64,000 nucleotides of DNA from Aedes albopictus (taxonomy: Eukaryota > Arthropoda > Insecta > Diptera > Culicidae), in contig NC_085137.1 in the NCBI RefSeq assembly GCF_035046485.1, positions 252,424,733-252,488,732 on the forward strand, given 5' to 3'. The position numbers and the translations under genes are program-made. Shown here piece by piece: positions 42,589 through 54,457 of the stretch. How positions within the stretch are numbered: the first letter of the stretch is position 1; every line of letters begins with the position of its first letter. The notes beneath the pieces were generated by a model that was given only the letters and a program-made list of their open reading frames with translations, was not told where the DNA came from and made no database searches.

Positions 42589-45036
42589 TTTTTTTTTCTT
42601 CTAAACCATAGGGGGATAAATCTGCTCATCAGACACCCTAACAGGAAGATTAGGGTAGTGTGGGGATGAGGCCGTCTTCTACAATGCCGGTAGAAGCCAG
42701 GACTACTCTCTCCTCGACCCACTAAAACACATTCCTATGGTCGCCAAACCCTACGTCTCTCCGGAACCACCAAGAAGGTATTGCTTCAGAGAGGGGCTAG
42801 TGCATATCGCACCCTCAAGGTTAGCTGCCGTAGCCTAGCAGCAACGAACATCGATGACTCGCTCTGGAGAGTCCATCACGATAGCATGCTGGCGCTTAGC
42901 CAGTTTCCCGAGTGGTCCTCGCCACTCCCTTTGTCCTCGGAAGGCGGGCAGGGTCAACCCCGCCCGCGCCCTACTGCTGAGCGGACATCAAGAACTGATG
43001 CCCACATGCAACCCGATCTGACCTGCTGAAGGCAAGGGTATCACTACCCTTCAGGCCTTATCAGCTGCATCCGTAGGTTGCAGACAGCAGGGTCTCACCT
43101 ACCCCGACCCTTGCCGGGGACCCCTTTCCAACCGCGGGCTCAGATCCAACCCAGTAGACTGACGCCACGACAGCACCGCTACCGGGACTTCCTCTCCGCG
43201 GCCACTTAATCGCTGTAAGGGTCGATCTCGACCGCAGGGCACCGGTATGACCTACGAAGCCGACTTCGAACCCCTGGACCACCTCTTGTACTGCATCTGG
43301 ACTAGCCATTCTCCGAGTCCACACGCCACCTCCTTTGTAGCTCCCAGACGATATGGGTGATAGCCGTTGAAACGGCATTCCAGCTAATCTCATCCCTACA
43401 CATTCTCTGGACCAAGTTGTCCGGAGTTGTGTCCTCCCCGCATGTGGCAAGCATGCGGTCACGCATTGTGCGAAAACGCGGGCACACGAACAAAACGTGT
43501 TCCGCCGTTTCCTCTAAACCATTGCACACTGGGCATTCGGGAGAATCCGCATGTCCGAAACGGTGTAGATACTGTCGGAAGCAACCATGACCTGTAAGGA
43601 CCTGTGTCAGGTGGAATGAAACTTCCCCATGGCGCCTATTAATCCAACTATCTACCCTCGGTATCAACCTATGGGTCCACCTTCCTTTGGTGGAACTGTC
43701 CCACGCGCGCTGCCATTTGACCATAGAGGCCATCCTGACAGTCTTGCGTATGCCTCTTGTGCCGCGCATTTCGAAGCACTCCATATCCTCACTGATAAGA
43801 ATGCTGATGGGCACCATACCAGTAATGACACAGAGAGCGTCGTGTGACACGGTACGGTACGCGCTTGCAACCCTCAGACACATAAGCCTGTAAGTACTTT
43901 CCAGCTTCCGTCGGTAGCATTCAGTACTTAGCGCGGTACCCCACGCCGGGCCGCCATACCTAAGTATGGACGTAGCAACACTAGCCAGAAGCTTGCGCTT
44001 ACTGGCGTACACCGCTGAGCTATTGGACATCATCCGGGACAGTGCCGCAATAGCTGTGGAGGCTCTTTTACAGGCATAATCGACGTGGCTACCGAAGGTA
44101 AGCTTATCGTCGATCATCACGCCCAAGTGCTTGACAGAGCGCTTCGACAGGATAGTGCACTCTCCTACACTGATCTCCGTCTGCTGCGCCGACTGCATGT
44201 TGTTAACAACCGTCACCTCTGTCTTGTGGTGAGCCAGCTCCAGTTTTCTGGACCGCATCCACGCCTCCACAACCTTGATCGAGTGGTCGGTAGTCAACTT
44301 CACCTCCTCGATCGTTTCACCGTAGACTTCGAGCGTAATATCGTCGGCAAATCCGACAATCACCACTCCCACTGGGTACTCTAACCTCAACACCTCGTCG
44401 TACATGACATTCCATAACACCGGACCCAGGATGGAACCTTGCGGGACTCCTGAGGTTATGTGAAAGCACTTCCGACCCACCTCCGTGTCGTATACTAGTA
44501 CGCGATTCTGGAAGTAGCTTCGGAGAATCTTGTACAAGTACTCCGGTATCCCCAGACGCAAGAGCGCATCAGCAATAGCAGCCCAACTGGCGCTATTAAA
44601 TGCATTCCTTACATCCAGAGTCACTACCCCGCAAAAGCGAATTCCCCTCCTCTTAGGCTCGAGTGCTTTCTCGGCGGTTTTTGTAACCGACAAGATAGCG
44701 TCTACGGTGGACCTCCCCTTCCGGAAGCCATACTGGTTGCTCGAGAGACCATTTACGCCCTCAGTGAACTTCAACATTCTATTGAGGATGATCTTTTCGA
44801 GCACCTTCCCCGCCGTGTCAATCAAGCATATTGGTCTATATGCCGACGGGTCTCCGGGTGGTTTCCCCGCCTTTGGCAATAGTACCAGGCTCTGCCTCTT
44901 CCAAGCTTCTGGGAAAACTCCCTCGTCCAGGCATTTCTGCATAGCAGACCTGAACATCTCGGGAGCTTCTGCAATAGCTACTTTTAAGGCCAGGTTCGGA
45001 ACTCCGTCCGGACCTGGGGCCTTACCTACGCTAAGG
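42589..45036 (-). mobile_element. R1-clade LINE, 5'-truncated, with 12-bp TSD
   Basis: Flanked by GACAATAGTGGT (42577-42588, 45037-45048). The 3' end (minus) has a short poly(A), seen as TTTTTTTTTTC at about 42589, and a 700-bp 3' UTR. The 5' end is cut inside the RT, as expected from incomplete reverse transcription. R1 elements usually sit in rDNA, but this copy does not. Confidence 0.85.
43302..45036 (-). CDS. R1-type LINE ORF2, RT and C-terminal domain (5' truncated)
   Basis: About 578 codons without a stop. No native start exists because the insertion junction cuts the frame just before VGKAPGPDGVPN, the first RT block. RT motifs: LLPKAGKPPGDPSAYRPICL, SSNQYGFRKGRSTVDAIL, VTLDVRNAFNSASW (motif A), SGVPQGSILGPVLWNVMYDE (motif B), IVGFADDITLEV (motif C, intact). 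The C terminus carries the zinc knuckle CPVCNGLEETAEHVLFVC (CX2CX8HX4C) found in R1-clade elements. The endonuclease and ORF1 are missing, so the copy cannot move by itself although its RT looks intact. Confidence 0.85.
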
Positions 45037-45048
45037 GACAATAGTGGT

Positions 45049-45282
45049 AATCACGTTCAAATGTATGCGTGCCTTTTTTGTAGATGTAGTTGTGAAACTG
45101 CGAGGAAAACATTTGCACTCTTACCCCGGACGTTAGTTTTATAATTATTTACCTGTTTTACCCATTTTGATTGGGTAATATTTGCATATGCAATTTGAAT
45201 AGCCTTTAAATTGGCGTGTACTTTTGTGTGAGGAAAAATTCACACTAGTGTTCGTGTGCTGAAATGTCACTTATCTCTATAT
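45049..45282. other. Unassigned short gap
   Basis: Continues the sequence interrupted by the R1 insertion. Nothing recognised. Confidence 0.4.
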
Positions 45283-45284
45283 TA

Positions 45285-46575
45285 GGCTGCGGCTTATTTT
45301 TCAAAAGTTGTTGAAACCTGGAATTCGTAAGTTCTTTTGGATTCATATCACAGAAAAAGAGAAACCTCTGAGTTTAAGCCAAAAATATTGAGATTTAGAG
45401 GTCGCGCAATCGCATCAAAGTCAAATTTTCGAGTAATAAAAAGATGTTTTCACTTCAAGTGCCATAACTTTCTCAATTTTCAACCGATTTTCAATTTTTT
45501 TTATGAATTTCTCACAAATTAAATTTCGAATAAACCCATAGAACATCATTTTTTTCCAAAGTCACGCAAAATATGAGTTTTTGAAGATTTAATTCATTTT
45601 TTTCTTCTTTTTACAAATTTTTTTGACTTTAGAGTCCTATAACTTTTTAACCGTTTGACCAATTTTAAATTTTTTAGCTTGCTTTTGTAGATATTGTTGT
45701 TGTCTATCTTTGTCCTGAACAAACTTTTCATCAAAGTAGTAATTTTAATGATACTTTTCACCAAAAACTGCCAAAACATGCCTTAAAACTTGATTTTTTC
45801 ATGCATAATTGGAGTTTTTGACGATTATTTGCAATTTTTTACTCCAAACCAGATACTTAGCATCATATTTAGGGATATGGAACACATTGGAGGATTTCTT
45901 TTTAATTTTTTTTTCTCGCATTTCGAACATGAAAATATTTTTTGATTCAGAACACTCCAAAAACTGAATTTCAAGGCTTCCTAATGATTGTTTAGTATAA
46001 ATTTTTCACTTTGAGCTCGAAACTAAGCATGAAAACTATTAAAATTTTGCCAAAATTCTGATTTTTTCAATAAAATACGTGTTTCTGAACGGTTTTTGGA
46101 ATTTATCTATTTTGAAACGTTTTTTTAAAGGTACAGTTTATTTACAACATTCTTAGGCAACAAAAATATCTACAAAAGCAAGCTAAAAATTTAAATTTGG
46201 TCAAACGGTTAAAAAGTTATAGGACTCTAATGTTAAAAATTTTTGTAAAAAAAGAAAAAAATGAATTAAATCTTCAAAGACTCATATTTTGCGTGACTTT
46301 GGAAAAAAATGCTGTTCTACGAGTTTATTCAAAATTTAATTTGTGAGAAATTCATAAAAAAAAGATTGAAAATTGGTTGAAAATTGAGAAAGTTATGGCA
46401 CTTGAAGTGAAAACACCTTTTTATTACTCGAAAATTCGACTTTGATGCGATTGCGCGACCTCTAAATCTCAATATTTTTGGCTTAAACTCAGAGGTTTCC
46501 CTTTTTGTGTCATTTGAATCCAAAAGAGCTTACGAATTCCAGGTTTCAACAACTTTTGAAAAATAAGCCGCAGCC
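45285..46575. mobile_element. TA-flanked foldback, 1.29 kb
   Basis: It begins GGCTGCGGCTTATTTTTCAA and ends with the complement, and TA is duplicated (45283-45284, 46576-46577). The arms are about 300 bp (GAAACCTCTGAGTTTAAGCC, GGTCGCGCAATCGCATCAAA) with a second inner inverted pair (TTAACCGTTTGACCAA at 45645 against 46200). Non-coding. Confidence 0.8.
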
Positions 46576-46617
46576 TACTCTATATGCTTCTTGAAGCATA
46601 TTTTCCCGTACATATTA

Positions 46618-47158
46618 CACGCAGAAAAATGGCGCTTTTTTAAAACAATAAAACGCATGGTTGATTTTCAAACTGAGAATTTACTTATTCCAAAGTTATA
46701 TTTAATTGTTTCCATTTAGAGTTCATCGATAAAAACAACCGATTACCATCATTTCAAGAATTTGCATCCTTTGACAGATACGTATTTCGACCTCAACTGT
46801 AAGGTCTTCTTCAGTATCTTGTACTGAAGTCGAGTCGAGTCGAGTACAAGACACTGAAGTCAAGTACAAGACACTGAAGACGACCTTACAGTTGAGGTCG
46901 AAATACGTATCTGTCAAAGGATGCAAATTCTTAGTGGAATTCAAAGGAACAGTACTTTAACGCGATTTTCTTTTTACTTACCATATCTCTGTTTGTTTTA
47001 ACAAACTGTGAAAAATTTCGACAAATGAAAATATTTGTATTATCAAACAATAGAACAGTTCAGTTTAAACTAGAAATCAGTTTGTCGCTATAGTAAACTG
47101 GAAAATCGGTTAATTCGAACTAGAATTTAATTGGGTTTACAATTTATTTTCCTGCGTG
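46618..47158. mobile_element. TIR element CACGCAG with inner hammerhead-like palindrome
   Basis: The ends are CACGCAGAAAAAT and the complement of CACGCAGGAAAAT. No clear duplication. 541 bp, non-coding. The centre (46759-46935) is a palindrome of two head-to-head hammerhead-like motifs. Confidence 0.55.
46759..46935. ncRNA. Paired hammerhead-ribozyme-like motifs
   Basis: Plus strand: GACA (46870-46873), CTGAAGA (46874-46880), one extra C, GACC/GGTC hairpin, GAAA (46900-46903), ATACGTATC, then TGTC (46912-46915) pairing with GACA as stem I. The minus-strand motif (core 46814-46808) repeats this with GATA/TGTC. The order matches a type I hammerhead, but each has one extra nucleotide between A9 and stem II. 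Activity is unproven. Confidence 0.45.
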
Positions 47159-48845
47159 TGCTTGGTTCATTACACTATCGAAAAGTCCACATACAATACA
47201 ACCATCCTCTGGAATAATCTTCGCATGGATGCCAAGAAAATTATCTGGAAAAATCCAGTCCCAGGAAATACACAGGTGAAATTCTAGGAGGAGCGTCGGA
47301 ATGATTTTTTTTTCAAAGAATTCCGGGAGAATTCCATAAACAAACCCCAGAGAAAATCCCTGAACAAATCGCGGGAGATATCTAAAGATGATTTCCGAAA
47401 GGAATAACCTGGAGCAATCCCTGCACAAAAATCGACGCAGGATCATGCCAAAACCCCTTAAGGTATTAAGGAAGAATTCTGGAGTAACCCTTAAAGAATC
47501 TCCAAAGAGTGCCTGAGAGAATCCTGGAGAAATTTCTGAAGGAATCCCATGGAAAATCTAGGAAGGGATCCCGAGGGGAACGCATGGACAAACCCTGAAG
47601 TAACACCAAAAGGATGCCTGCAGAAATCATTGAAAAAAATGCTCGAACATATTTATTTAATAAAATAGGATGGAATCCCCGAAGGAATCACGAGGGAAAT
47701 CTCTAAAGGAATACTTGGGAGAATTCTTGAAGGAAACCGTCAACGCGGGAAGAATCAATACAAGAATCCCGAGAAAACTTAATCCATGGAAAATACCAAG
47801 AGAAATTCTTGAAGGAATACCTTAAAGAATCTTGGAATAAATCCTGAGAGAATTTCAGAGAAAGTCCCTTTGAAAATTCTTGAGAAATCCCTGAAAAAAT
47901 GCTGGGACAGATCCTGGAGGAAAGCTGGAGGAATCCTTGAAAGAATCATTGAAGGAATCTTTGGAAGAATCTCAAGAAAAAATACTGAAGGAATCACTAA
48001 AGCAATCCCTGCAGATATCCCTGAAGAAATCTTGGGAGGACTCTTTGAATAAATCCCAAGAGAAATCCTAAAAGGAATACCCGCAAGGATACCCGGAAAG
48101 AGTTTCATAATAAATCTTAGGAGAGATCCCTAAAAGAATCTCTGAAGCATTCATAAAAATAATCTTAGGCGGAATCCCGCAGAAATACCGGGTCGAATTA
48201 TAGGAATTAATCAATAACGGGATGAGATTTTTCTGGAGCAATTCCAAAAAGGATCCGGGAGCAATCGCCAAAGAAATCTTTAAATGAACTCCAGGAGGAA
48301 TACCAGGAAAATCATCAGGACGAATCCCGGGAGAAATACATCAATAAATTCCGGAAAAAATCCTTGAAAAAATACCTGAATGAATTTCCGAAAACCTGGG
48401 GGAAAATCCCGAAGGGAATCAATGATTGAATCTTGAGAGGAATTTTTGAAGACATCCTGGAAGGAATCTCTGGAAAAAGCCCGGAAGAAATCACTAAAAA
48501 CGAGAGAAAACTCGGGAAAAATCCTGAAAAAATCCTTAATGTTATTTCAGAAATAATCGTTAAAGAATTTCGGGATAAATCTATAATGAAATCCCGTATG
48601 AAATCAATCAAGGACTTCCTGATGAAATGCCGGAAATTATCCCTTAAGGAACCCGGGAAGAATTAATGAAGAGAAAGAATTCTTGGCGGACTTCCAGATG
48701 CAATTCCCAATTCCAGAGGAATTCCCAGAGAAAATTCAGGAGATATCAATAAAGGAATCCTGGAAATTACCCCGAAAGAAATTCCGGGGAAATCTTTGAA
48801 GGACCCAGTGAACATTTTTGACTGTATAATGTTTAATATACACAA
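47159..48845. repeat. Degenerate GGAATCCCTGAAGAAATC-type repeat island
   Basis: 1.7 kb of imperfect AGAAATCCCTGAAGGAATC-like words with spacing near 12-18 bp. The longest frames on both strands (Ile/Pro/Ser/Phe- or Glu/Lys/Ile-rich) are periodic artefacts. Confidence 0.65.
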
Positions 48846-49034
48846 CCATATCGCCCCCTTAATGCTAGAACTAGGTAGCTCGTTTTTGGAAGTGCGGGTA
48901 AAAATGGCTGGTAAAACTAGTCCTGATATAAAACAAACACTTTGTTGGTCTTAAAAGATGAATCAAACGCAAACAAAACTCTCGAAATTTAGCAAAACCA
49001 GTTGATAAGTTCTAGCATTAACGAGGCGATATGG
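48846..49034. mobile_element. Small inverted-repeat element (MITE)
   Basis: CCATATCGCCCCCTTAATGC with TAGAACT on the left matches the complement of AGTTCTAGCATTAACGAGGC and GATATGG on the right. 189 bp. It borders RTE copy 3. No duplication identified. Confidence 0.6.
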
Positions 49035-49068
49035 CCTACTGCACATCGATTTCAACGCATCCAAAAAC

Positions 49069-50109
49069 ATGGCCATTCGTAGCACCTTCTTCCAGCACAG
49101 CCTCACGTATCGGTACACCAGGAGATCACTACGACAAACGGAATCGCAAATCGACCACATTCTGATTGATGGACGGCTCTTCTCCGACATTATCGACGTC
49201 AGGACCTACCGTGGCGCCAATATCGACTCTGATCACTACCTGGTGATGGTTAAACTGCCCCCAAAACTCTCCGTTATTAACAATGTACAGTACCGGTGGC
49301 CGCCCCGATACGATTTAGAGCGACTGAAGCAACCGGATGTCACCACCGCATACGCGCAGAATCTCAAGGCAGCGTTGCCGGACGAGGGTGTGCTTGCCCC
49401 TTTAGAGGACTGCTGGAGTACAGTCAAAGCAGCCATCACCAACGCAGCCAAGAGCACTATCGGGTACGTAGAACGGAGTCGACGATTGGTTCAACGAGGA
49501 GTGCAGAGTGGTTCTGGAGGAGAAGGACGCAGCGCGGGCGGTAATGCTGCAGCATGGAACCCAACAGAATGTGGAGCGAAACAGACAGAAGCGGAAGTAG
49601 CAGATCTGTCTCTTCCGGGAGAAAAAAAAAGCGCCGCCTGGAAGAAGCGGAGTGTGAGGAAATGGAGCTGCTGTGCTGTTCACATGAAACACGTAAGTTC
49701 TACCAGAAGCTCAACGCATCCCGCAAAGGCTACGTGCCACAAGCCGAAATCTGCAGGGATAAGGACGGGAGCCTCCTGGCGGAAGGTGGAAGCCGACGAG
49801 CACCTGAATGACGAAGAGAATGTAGGCACAGGAGATCAAGGCAGCGGAGGAAATGGCTATGTTGGTGCAGCAGAGGACGGGAACGAACCAAATCCCACGC
49901 TGAAGGAAGTTAAAGATGCCATCCGCCAGCTCAAAAACAACAAAGCGGCTGGTAAGGCGGAATCGCAGCAGAACTCATCAAGGTGGGCCGGAAAAGTTGG
50001 CCACCTGTCTGCACCAGTTAGTAGTCAAGATCTGGGAAACCGAACAGCTACCGGAGGAGTGGAAGGAATTTGTCCGATCCACAAAAAAAGGCGTCAAGCT
50101 AATGTGTGA
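49069..50109 (+). pseudogene. RTE copy 3 endonuclease C-terminal half and linker
   Basis: 346 codons. The start is not native. TESQIDHILIDGRLFSDIID and ANIDSDHYLVMVKLPPKLS are the terminal motifs of APE endonuclease with the catalytic Asp-His in SDH. The linker (VTTAYAQNLKAALPDE, STVKAAITNAAKSTIGYV) is RTE-like. From about residue 140 the frame drifts into RNA-incompatible text (RLVQRGVQSGSGGEGRSAGG), a frameshift relative to copy 2, and returns near VKDAIRQLKNNKAAGK, where the RT begins. Nuclease N-terminal motifs are missing. Confidence 0.75.
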
Positions 50110-50782
50110 GAACTTTCGAGCGATCTTCCGTCGTCTTTCACCTAAAGTAAATGAGTTCGTGGGAAGTTCCCAAGACGGTTTCATCGACGGCCGGTCGACA
50201 ACGGACCAGATCTTCACCGTACGGCAAATCCTCCAGAAATGCCGTGAATACCAGGTTCCAACGCACCACCTGTTCATCGACTTCAAGACGGCATACGACA
50301 ATATCGACCGCACAGAGCTATGGAAAATCATGGACGAGAACAGCTTTCCCGGGAAGCTTACCAGACTGATTAAAGCAACTATGGACGATGTAAAAAAAAA
50401 CTGCGTAAAGAGTCTAGGTCGTTCGAATCTCACCGGTGACTGCGACAATGCCTCATGCCTGCTGTTCAATATCGCCCTGGAAGATGTTATGCGACGAGCC
50501 GGACTCAACAGCCGAGGTACAAATTTCACAAAATCCGGCCGAATCGTCTGTTTCGCGGATGACATGGACATTATTGCAAGAACATTTGGAACGTTGGCAG
50601 AACTGTACACCCGCCTGAAACGTGAAGCAGCAAAGGTCGGACTGATTGTAAACGCGTCAAAAACAAGGTACATGCTGGCAGGTGGAACCGGGTACGACAG
50701 GACACGCCTAGGCAGCAGTGTTACGATAGACGGGGACACGATCGAAATTGTGGAAGATTTCATCCACCTCGGATTCTTATAA
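49916..50782 (+). pseudogene. RTE copy 3 reverse transcriptase
   Basis: 288 codons. RT motifs: PEEWKE, FVGSSQDGFIDGRSTTDQ, VRQILQKCREYQVPTHHLFI, FKTAYDNIDR (motif A), SCLLFNIALEDVMRRAG (motif B side, but the preceding RRGLRQGD loop is mutated to NLTGDCDNA), CFADDMDIIARTF (motif C, intact DD), VGLIVNASKTRYMLAGGTG and IEIVEDFIHLG. The stop at 50780 falls just after the LG that should begin LGSL. Catalytic aspartates are present but motif B is damaged. Confidence 0.75.
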
Positions 50783-51099
50783 ACAACAAACAACGACGTT
50801 AGCCGAGAAATACGAAAGCACATCATCAGTACAAGTCGGGCCTACTATAGGCTCCATAAGAACCTGCGGTCAGATTCACCCCGTACCAAATGCACCATGT
50901 ACAAGACGCTTTTAAGACTGGTGCTTCTCTACGGGTACGTCATCTGAACTATGCTCAAAGAGGACATGCAAGCACTCGAAATGTTCGAGACTACAGCCAC
51001 GAACCAAGTGTTGTGGCGAGGAATTGTTGATTCAGTTTTATTGTAATAACGATGTAATACTAAGTCAATCAATGAATGACTATCAATTGATAAGTGGAA

Positions 51100-51740
51100 A
51101 AAGAAGTACATGAACAACTTAAACCTCTTCTTAGATGACCTGAAGTTATTTGTGGAATCATTACAGAGACGGACATTTGGATGGACTGATGGAGTTTATA
51201 AATGGCAAATGTCGATCAATCCATCTTCACCGGGGTTTGTTCAGGTATTTCCAACGGTTCCCCTATTGACCTACTGCTTTGTGGGTGGTAAGGCAGACAA
51301 GGACAGACCTTGAGATACGATCACCAAGTACTGAATGCGACTCCCGAAGTCGTCCACCGAGAGAGTTACCCTGCCACGCGTAAGAAAAAGAAAAGTCACC
51401 GATAACCATGAACTATGTGTCTCCGACACACAAATTTCCAACATGGAGGAGAACGTGCCTCTGGAGCCGACTTCTATACCGCCGACGAGGTGATCGTGAC
51501 GCAGAAATATTAAAAGTTGCTAGGAGGCATCTACAGGAGCACGAGCACATCGATGAGGCAGCGTTGAACGCGTGGTTGGTACGCGATGACTTCTTCTCTG
51601 AAATCCAAGATTTCATGATGGTCATCTAGGACCGGATTATTGCGACAAAGAACTACTTGCAGTTTATATTGCACGAAGACGTTGAAGACAGCTGTAGGAA
51701 GCGCCAACCTCAATTGTCACAATGAAGTTGCCAAGATTAT
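51100..51740 (+). pseudogene. LINE fragment with LDDLKLF RT motif
   Basis: NLNLFLDDLKLFVES (51113-51157) resembles RT motif C of elements that use YMDDLKLY/F, as in R4/Dong- and R2-related LINEs. A few hundred bp later DRDAEILKVARRHLQEHEHI and ALNAWLVRDDFFSE (51500-51600) look like the C-terminal region of the same type. The part between is deleted or scrambled. Clade assignment is tentative. Confidence 0.4.
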
Positions 51741-52415
51741 GTAGCAGCAACTTGTTTTAACGCACAACTTGGTCGACCGATTTGAACTTTGCTACAAATA
51801 CCAGCCAGACCAGGTCCTGAAAAATAGTTGCATAAACTGTACGAATAGTTGCCGTTTGTCTCTAGTTTCCGTTTTTCTCTTGGCGATCGAAGTTCTCCCA
51901 AAATCTTTCTGAGGTCCCTAAATGAGCTACAGTAGAAGAAGGACCTGAACAGCATCATGGAAGCGTTGATTGCAATATAAAAAGGCGACCTTGAATCATC
52001 ACAATTGAAAATACATCCAAAGGCAGTCTCATTAGGATAATGACCAATACCCACAAGATCTACAGAGCTTAATCCCCTTTGGTCTGCAGGTTGCCCGAGG
52101 TAGGTGAAACTTTCGGGCTTTTTTGTTGAGATGTGAAAAAATGCATTAGTAATTATTCTCAAGGAATTCATCGGGATAACTTATAAAAAAAATCTTGAAA
52201 GTAGCATTCTGGAAAATGTTCGGAATTTCCAATGTAGGAATAAAGTTACGTTTAAAGATCACATACTTACCTAAAGAATATATGATAATCATTACAGTAG
52301 TTTTGGTGTACATTCACAATTACAACTACTCGTTTACCTGAAAAAGAAATAAATGAGATGGTTATTCTCTTGTTTATAATTGTTGGTTAGAGCTTGAGCT
52401 AAAGAATCCTTCACT
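51741..52415. other. Unassigned
   Basis: A minus frame of 144 codons (51737-52171) has no recognised motif. Otherwise AT-rich with no repeats seen. Confidence 0.35.
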
Positions 52416-52428
52416 GAAAGATTGAAAA

Positions 52429-52609
52429 CTGTGGAGCGGACCTGGTGTGATGGTTAGAACACTCGACTATCACGCCGAGGACCTGGGATCGAATCCCACT
52501 CCCGACAAAACTCGCAAAAATGTGAGTTCTTCCTTCGGAAGGGAAGTAAAGCGTGGGTCCCGAGATGAACTAGCCTAGAGCTAAAAATCTCGTTAATATA
52601 GATAAAAAA
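52429..52609 (+). mobile_element. tRNA-derived SINE with TSD, about 180 bp
   Basis: GTGTGATGGTTAGAACACTC (A-box region) and ACCTGGGATCGAATCCCACT (B-box) are followed by a short body and GATAAAAAAA. The 12-bp repeat AAAGATTGAAAA flanks it (52417-52428, 52610-52621). Confidence 0.85.
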
Positions 52610-52621
52610 AAAGATTGAAAA

Positions 52622-53799
52622 TTATGTTTTATGGCAATCGTATTGTTTATCATCATAAGAAAACATCATGTTAACCCGCTGTTTCATCTTGCTCCACCCG
52701 TTTCAACTTGCCTCGGTGTACCTTATTAGAGGGTTAATAAGGTATACCTCATATTTTCACACCGATCATCATGAACGGGAACAACTTTTACCTTTGATAT
52801 TCTTACGGACCCATAGCTTCCGTTCCACAAGCTCAATGAGAATGGCACATAATAGATATTGCAGCTGGTCTTTCAAATTTGAAGCATTTCAAATCAGCCA
52901 CATTCGTTTGCGGTTATGGCTCTTTCTCTCAAAACATTTCTCAAGGAGGTAAGGAGGTAGCTGATTCGTTCCATCGCGCAGTGTAGGAAGAACAAATTGC
53001 CTCCGAATCCAAAACCAAGACCCATTCAAGTGTCATCATCCATTAGAAATCGTGTGGAACGAAGACGAAATGAATTATTCCGACAACCAACCAACGCAAC
53101 GGGCGATCATCATCATGAGGGTTTTAACTGCAGGCTGTGTAAACAAGTCATGCTAGTTACCGGATTCTAAAGAGTCGACGTCGTCGTTGTCGTCGGCCGT
53201 CTTCTTATGTGATGAAGTGAAAAACTTGCAATTCAACTTGAACAAGAAGAATAGCTGCTTCTTGGCACGTGGTGGTGCTGCTGTTATTCCTCTTCTTTTC
53301 AGTGCTGGAAGCCCAAGCCACGCATTATTTATGAGGGGCGCATTTCGAACGGAGGTAGCCAGAATCCAAAATGTTTGCAATTTAATGGTTTGTTTTCTGA
53401 ATTGCTTCTATTGATTTTCGGAGCCACTGGGCTAGGTTTGCAAAACGGCTTCTCTCCTCGTCACACAAAGGCAGCATCACCAGACCATTCATATTTCACT
53501 TCTGATCAAACGAACACAATGCCATTTGATTGCAGTGCAATGGCGGCGCCGGAATTGCATGGCGTGGTTTGGGGCTGGCTCGATTGGCAGACTAACTGTC
53601 CTTAAAATTTTATATAGTTTTAGTATAGTAAAAGTTTTTATTTTGATTGTTATGTGAATGAACGGAAACATCGCCTCCATTTCAATGACTCCAGGAAATA
53701 AAATGCGATAGAAAAGCCTTTAAAAATTGAACTAGAAAGGGTCCACTAGTACGTACTTGTCGAGAAGCGAATGCAACGACAGAATCTGAGTGTTGAAAT
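52622..53799. other. Unassigned
   Basis: Mixed composition. Several 60-95 codon frames on both strands lack domains or start context. Possibly host intergenic DNA. Confidence 0.35.
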
Positions 53800-54140
53800 A
53801 GAGGGGAATATTATCAAATTACGGCTTGATCAGAATCTATGTGCCAACAAACGAAAAGTCCGATAACTTGAAAGATTATTTCTATGAAAGTCAAGACAAG
53901 GCTTACGGAGAGTGTCCGAAACAATATTCTACGGGTGAAATACGAGCAGTATACCAGCACAGGTCAAAAGCTGAAAAGAGAACGGGTGGCAAGAACATAA
54001 GAGAAACGAATTCACCGCTGCAAGAGAGTGTGATGGCAGAAGAGCATGGATCGGAACAATATGTGGAGGTTTTATGCGACTGGCAATGGTGCGTCACGCA
54101 ATACTGCGCCAATGCTCGCCATGTGCAGTAATTAGGAAGA
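53800..54140 (+). pseudogene. LINE endonuclease fragment
   Basis: IRIYVPTNEKSDNLKDYFYE followed by AYGECPKQ resembles the middle of an RTE-type APE endonuclease (the 'YAPTNxxxDxxKDxFYxxL..xxCPKHDVKIIxGD' region). The GDxN motif expected next is missing. The remainder of the 101-codon frame (53826-54131) is of unknown origin. Confidence 0.5.
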
Positions 54141-54457
54141 ATGTTTCCCGACAGACTAAACTATAATGGTGGCATTCAAGCATTCAGGTGAAAGGGCCAC
54201 TTCAAATTGATAAATGAATGTGTAATCTTGAAATTTTACTAACATAGTTGATATTATGCCTTCATATCTATCGATCTATCTAATAAAGACAATTTGAATT
54301 TTCTTGAAATGTTTTGTTTTCCATATGAAAACCCGTTTTTATTCATTATAATTTTATGCGTTGATTTTTTCGCTATACTTTGTTCTGAGCACTTTCAGAG
54401 CATCCAAAAACTCACAACATTGTCGAAGACACCAAGTTTGTATCTTATCGATTTTAA

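Larger units (their letters stand above)
49035..51085 (+). pseudogene. RTE-like LINE, copy 3
   Basis: The best of the three RTE copies. Frame 1 (49069-50109) holds the end of the APE endonuclease and the linker, and frame 2 (49916-50782) holds the RT. After 50782 the tail is in pieces (MCTMYKTLLRLVLLYG), with an internal deletion near 50990. A 3' terminal phrase TTGTGGCGAGGAATTGTTGA and TAATACTAAGTCAATCAATG follows. The element is 5'-truncated, starting within the endonuclease. Confidence 0.8.

Noticed and set aside
43302..45041. TTG as a start codon for the R1-type frame
   Set aside because: The codon lies at the target-site junction; the element is truncated there and has no native start.
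44530..45144. 204-codon plus-strand frame
   Set aside because: Antisense shadow of the R1-type reverse transcriptase on the minus strand, and it crosses the element boundary.
49978..50826. 282-codon minus-strand frame
   Set aside because: Antisense shadow of the RTE copy 3 RT frame.
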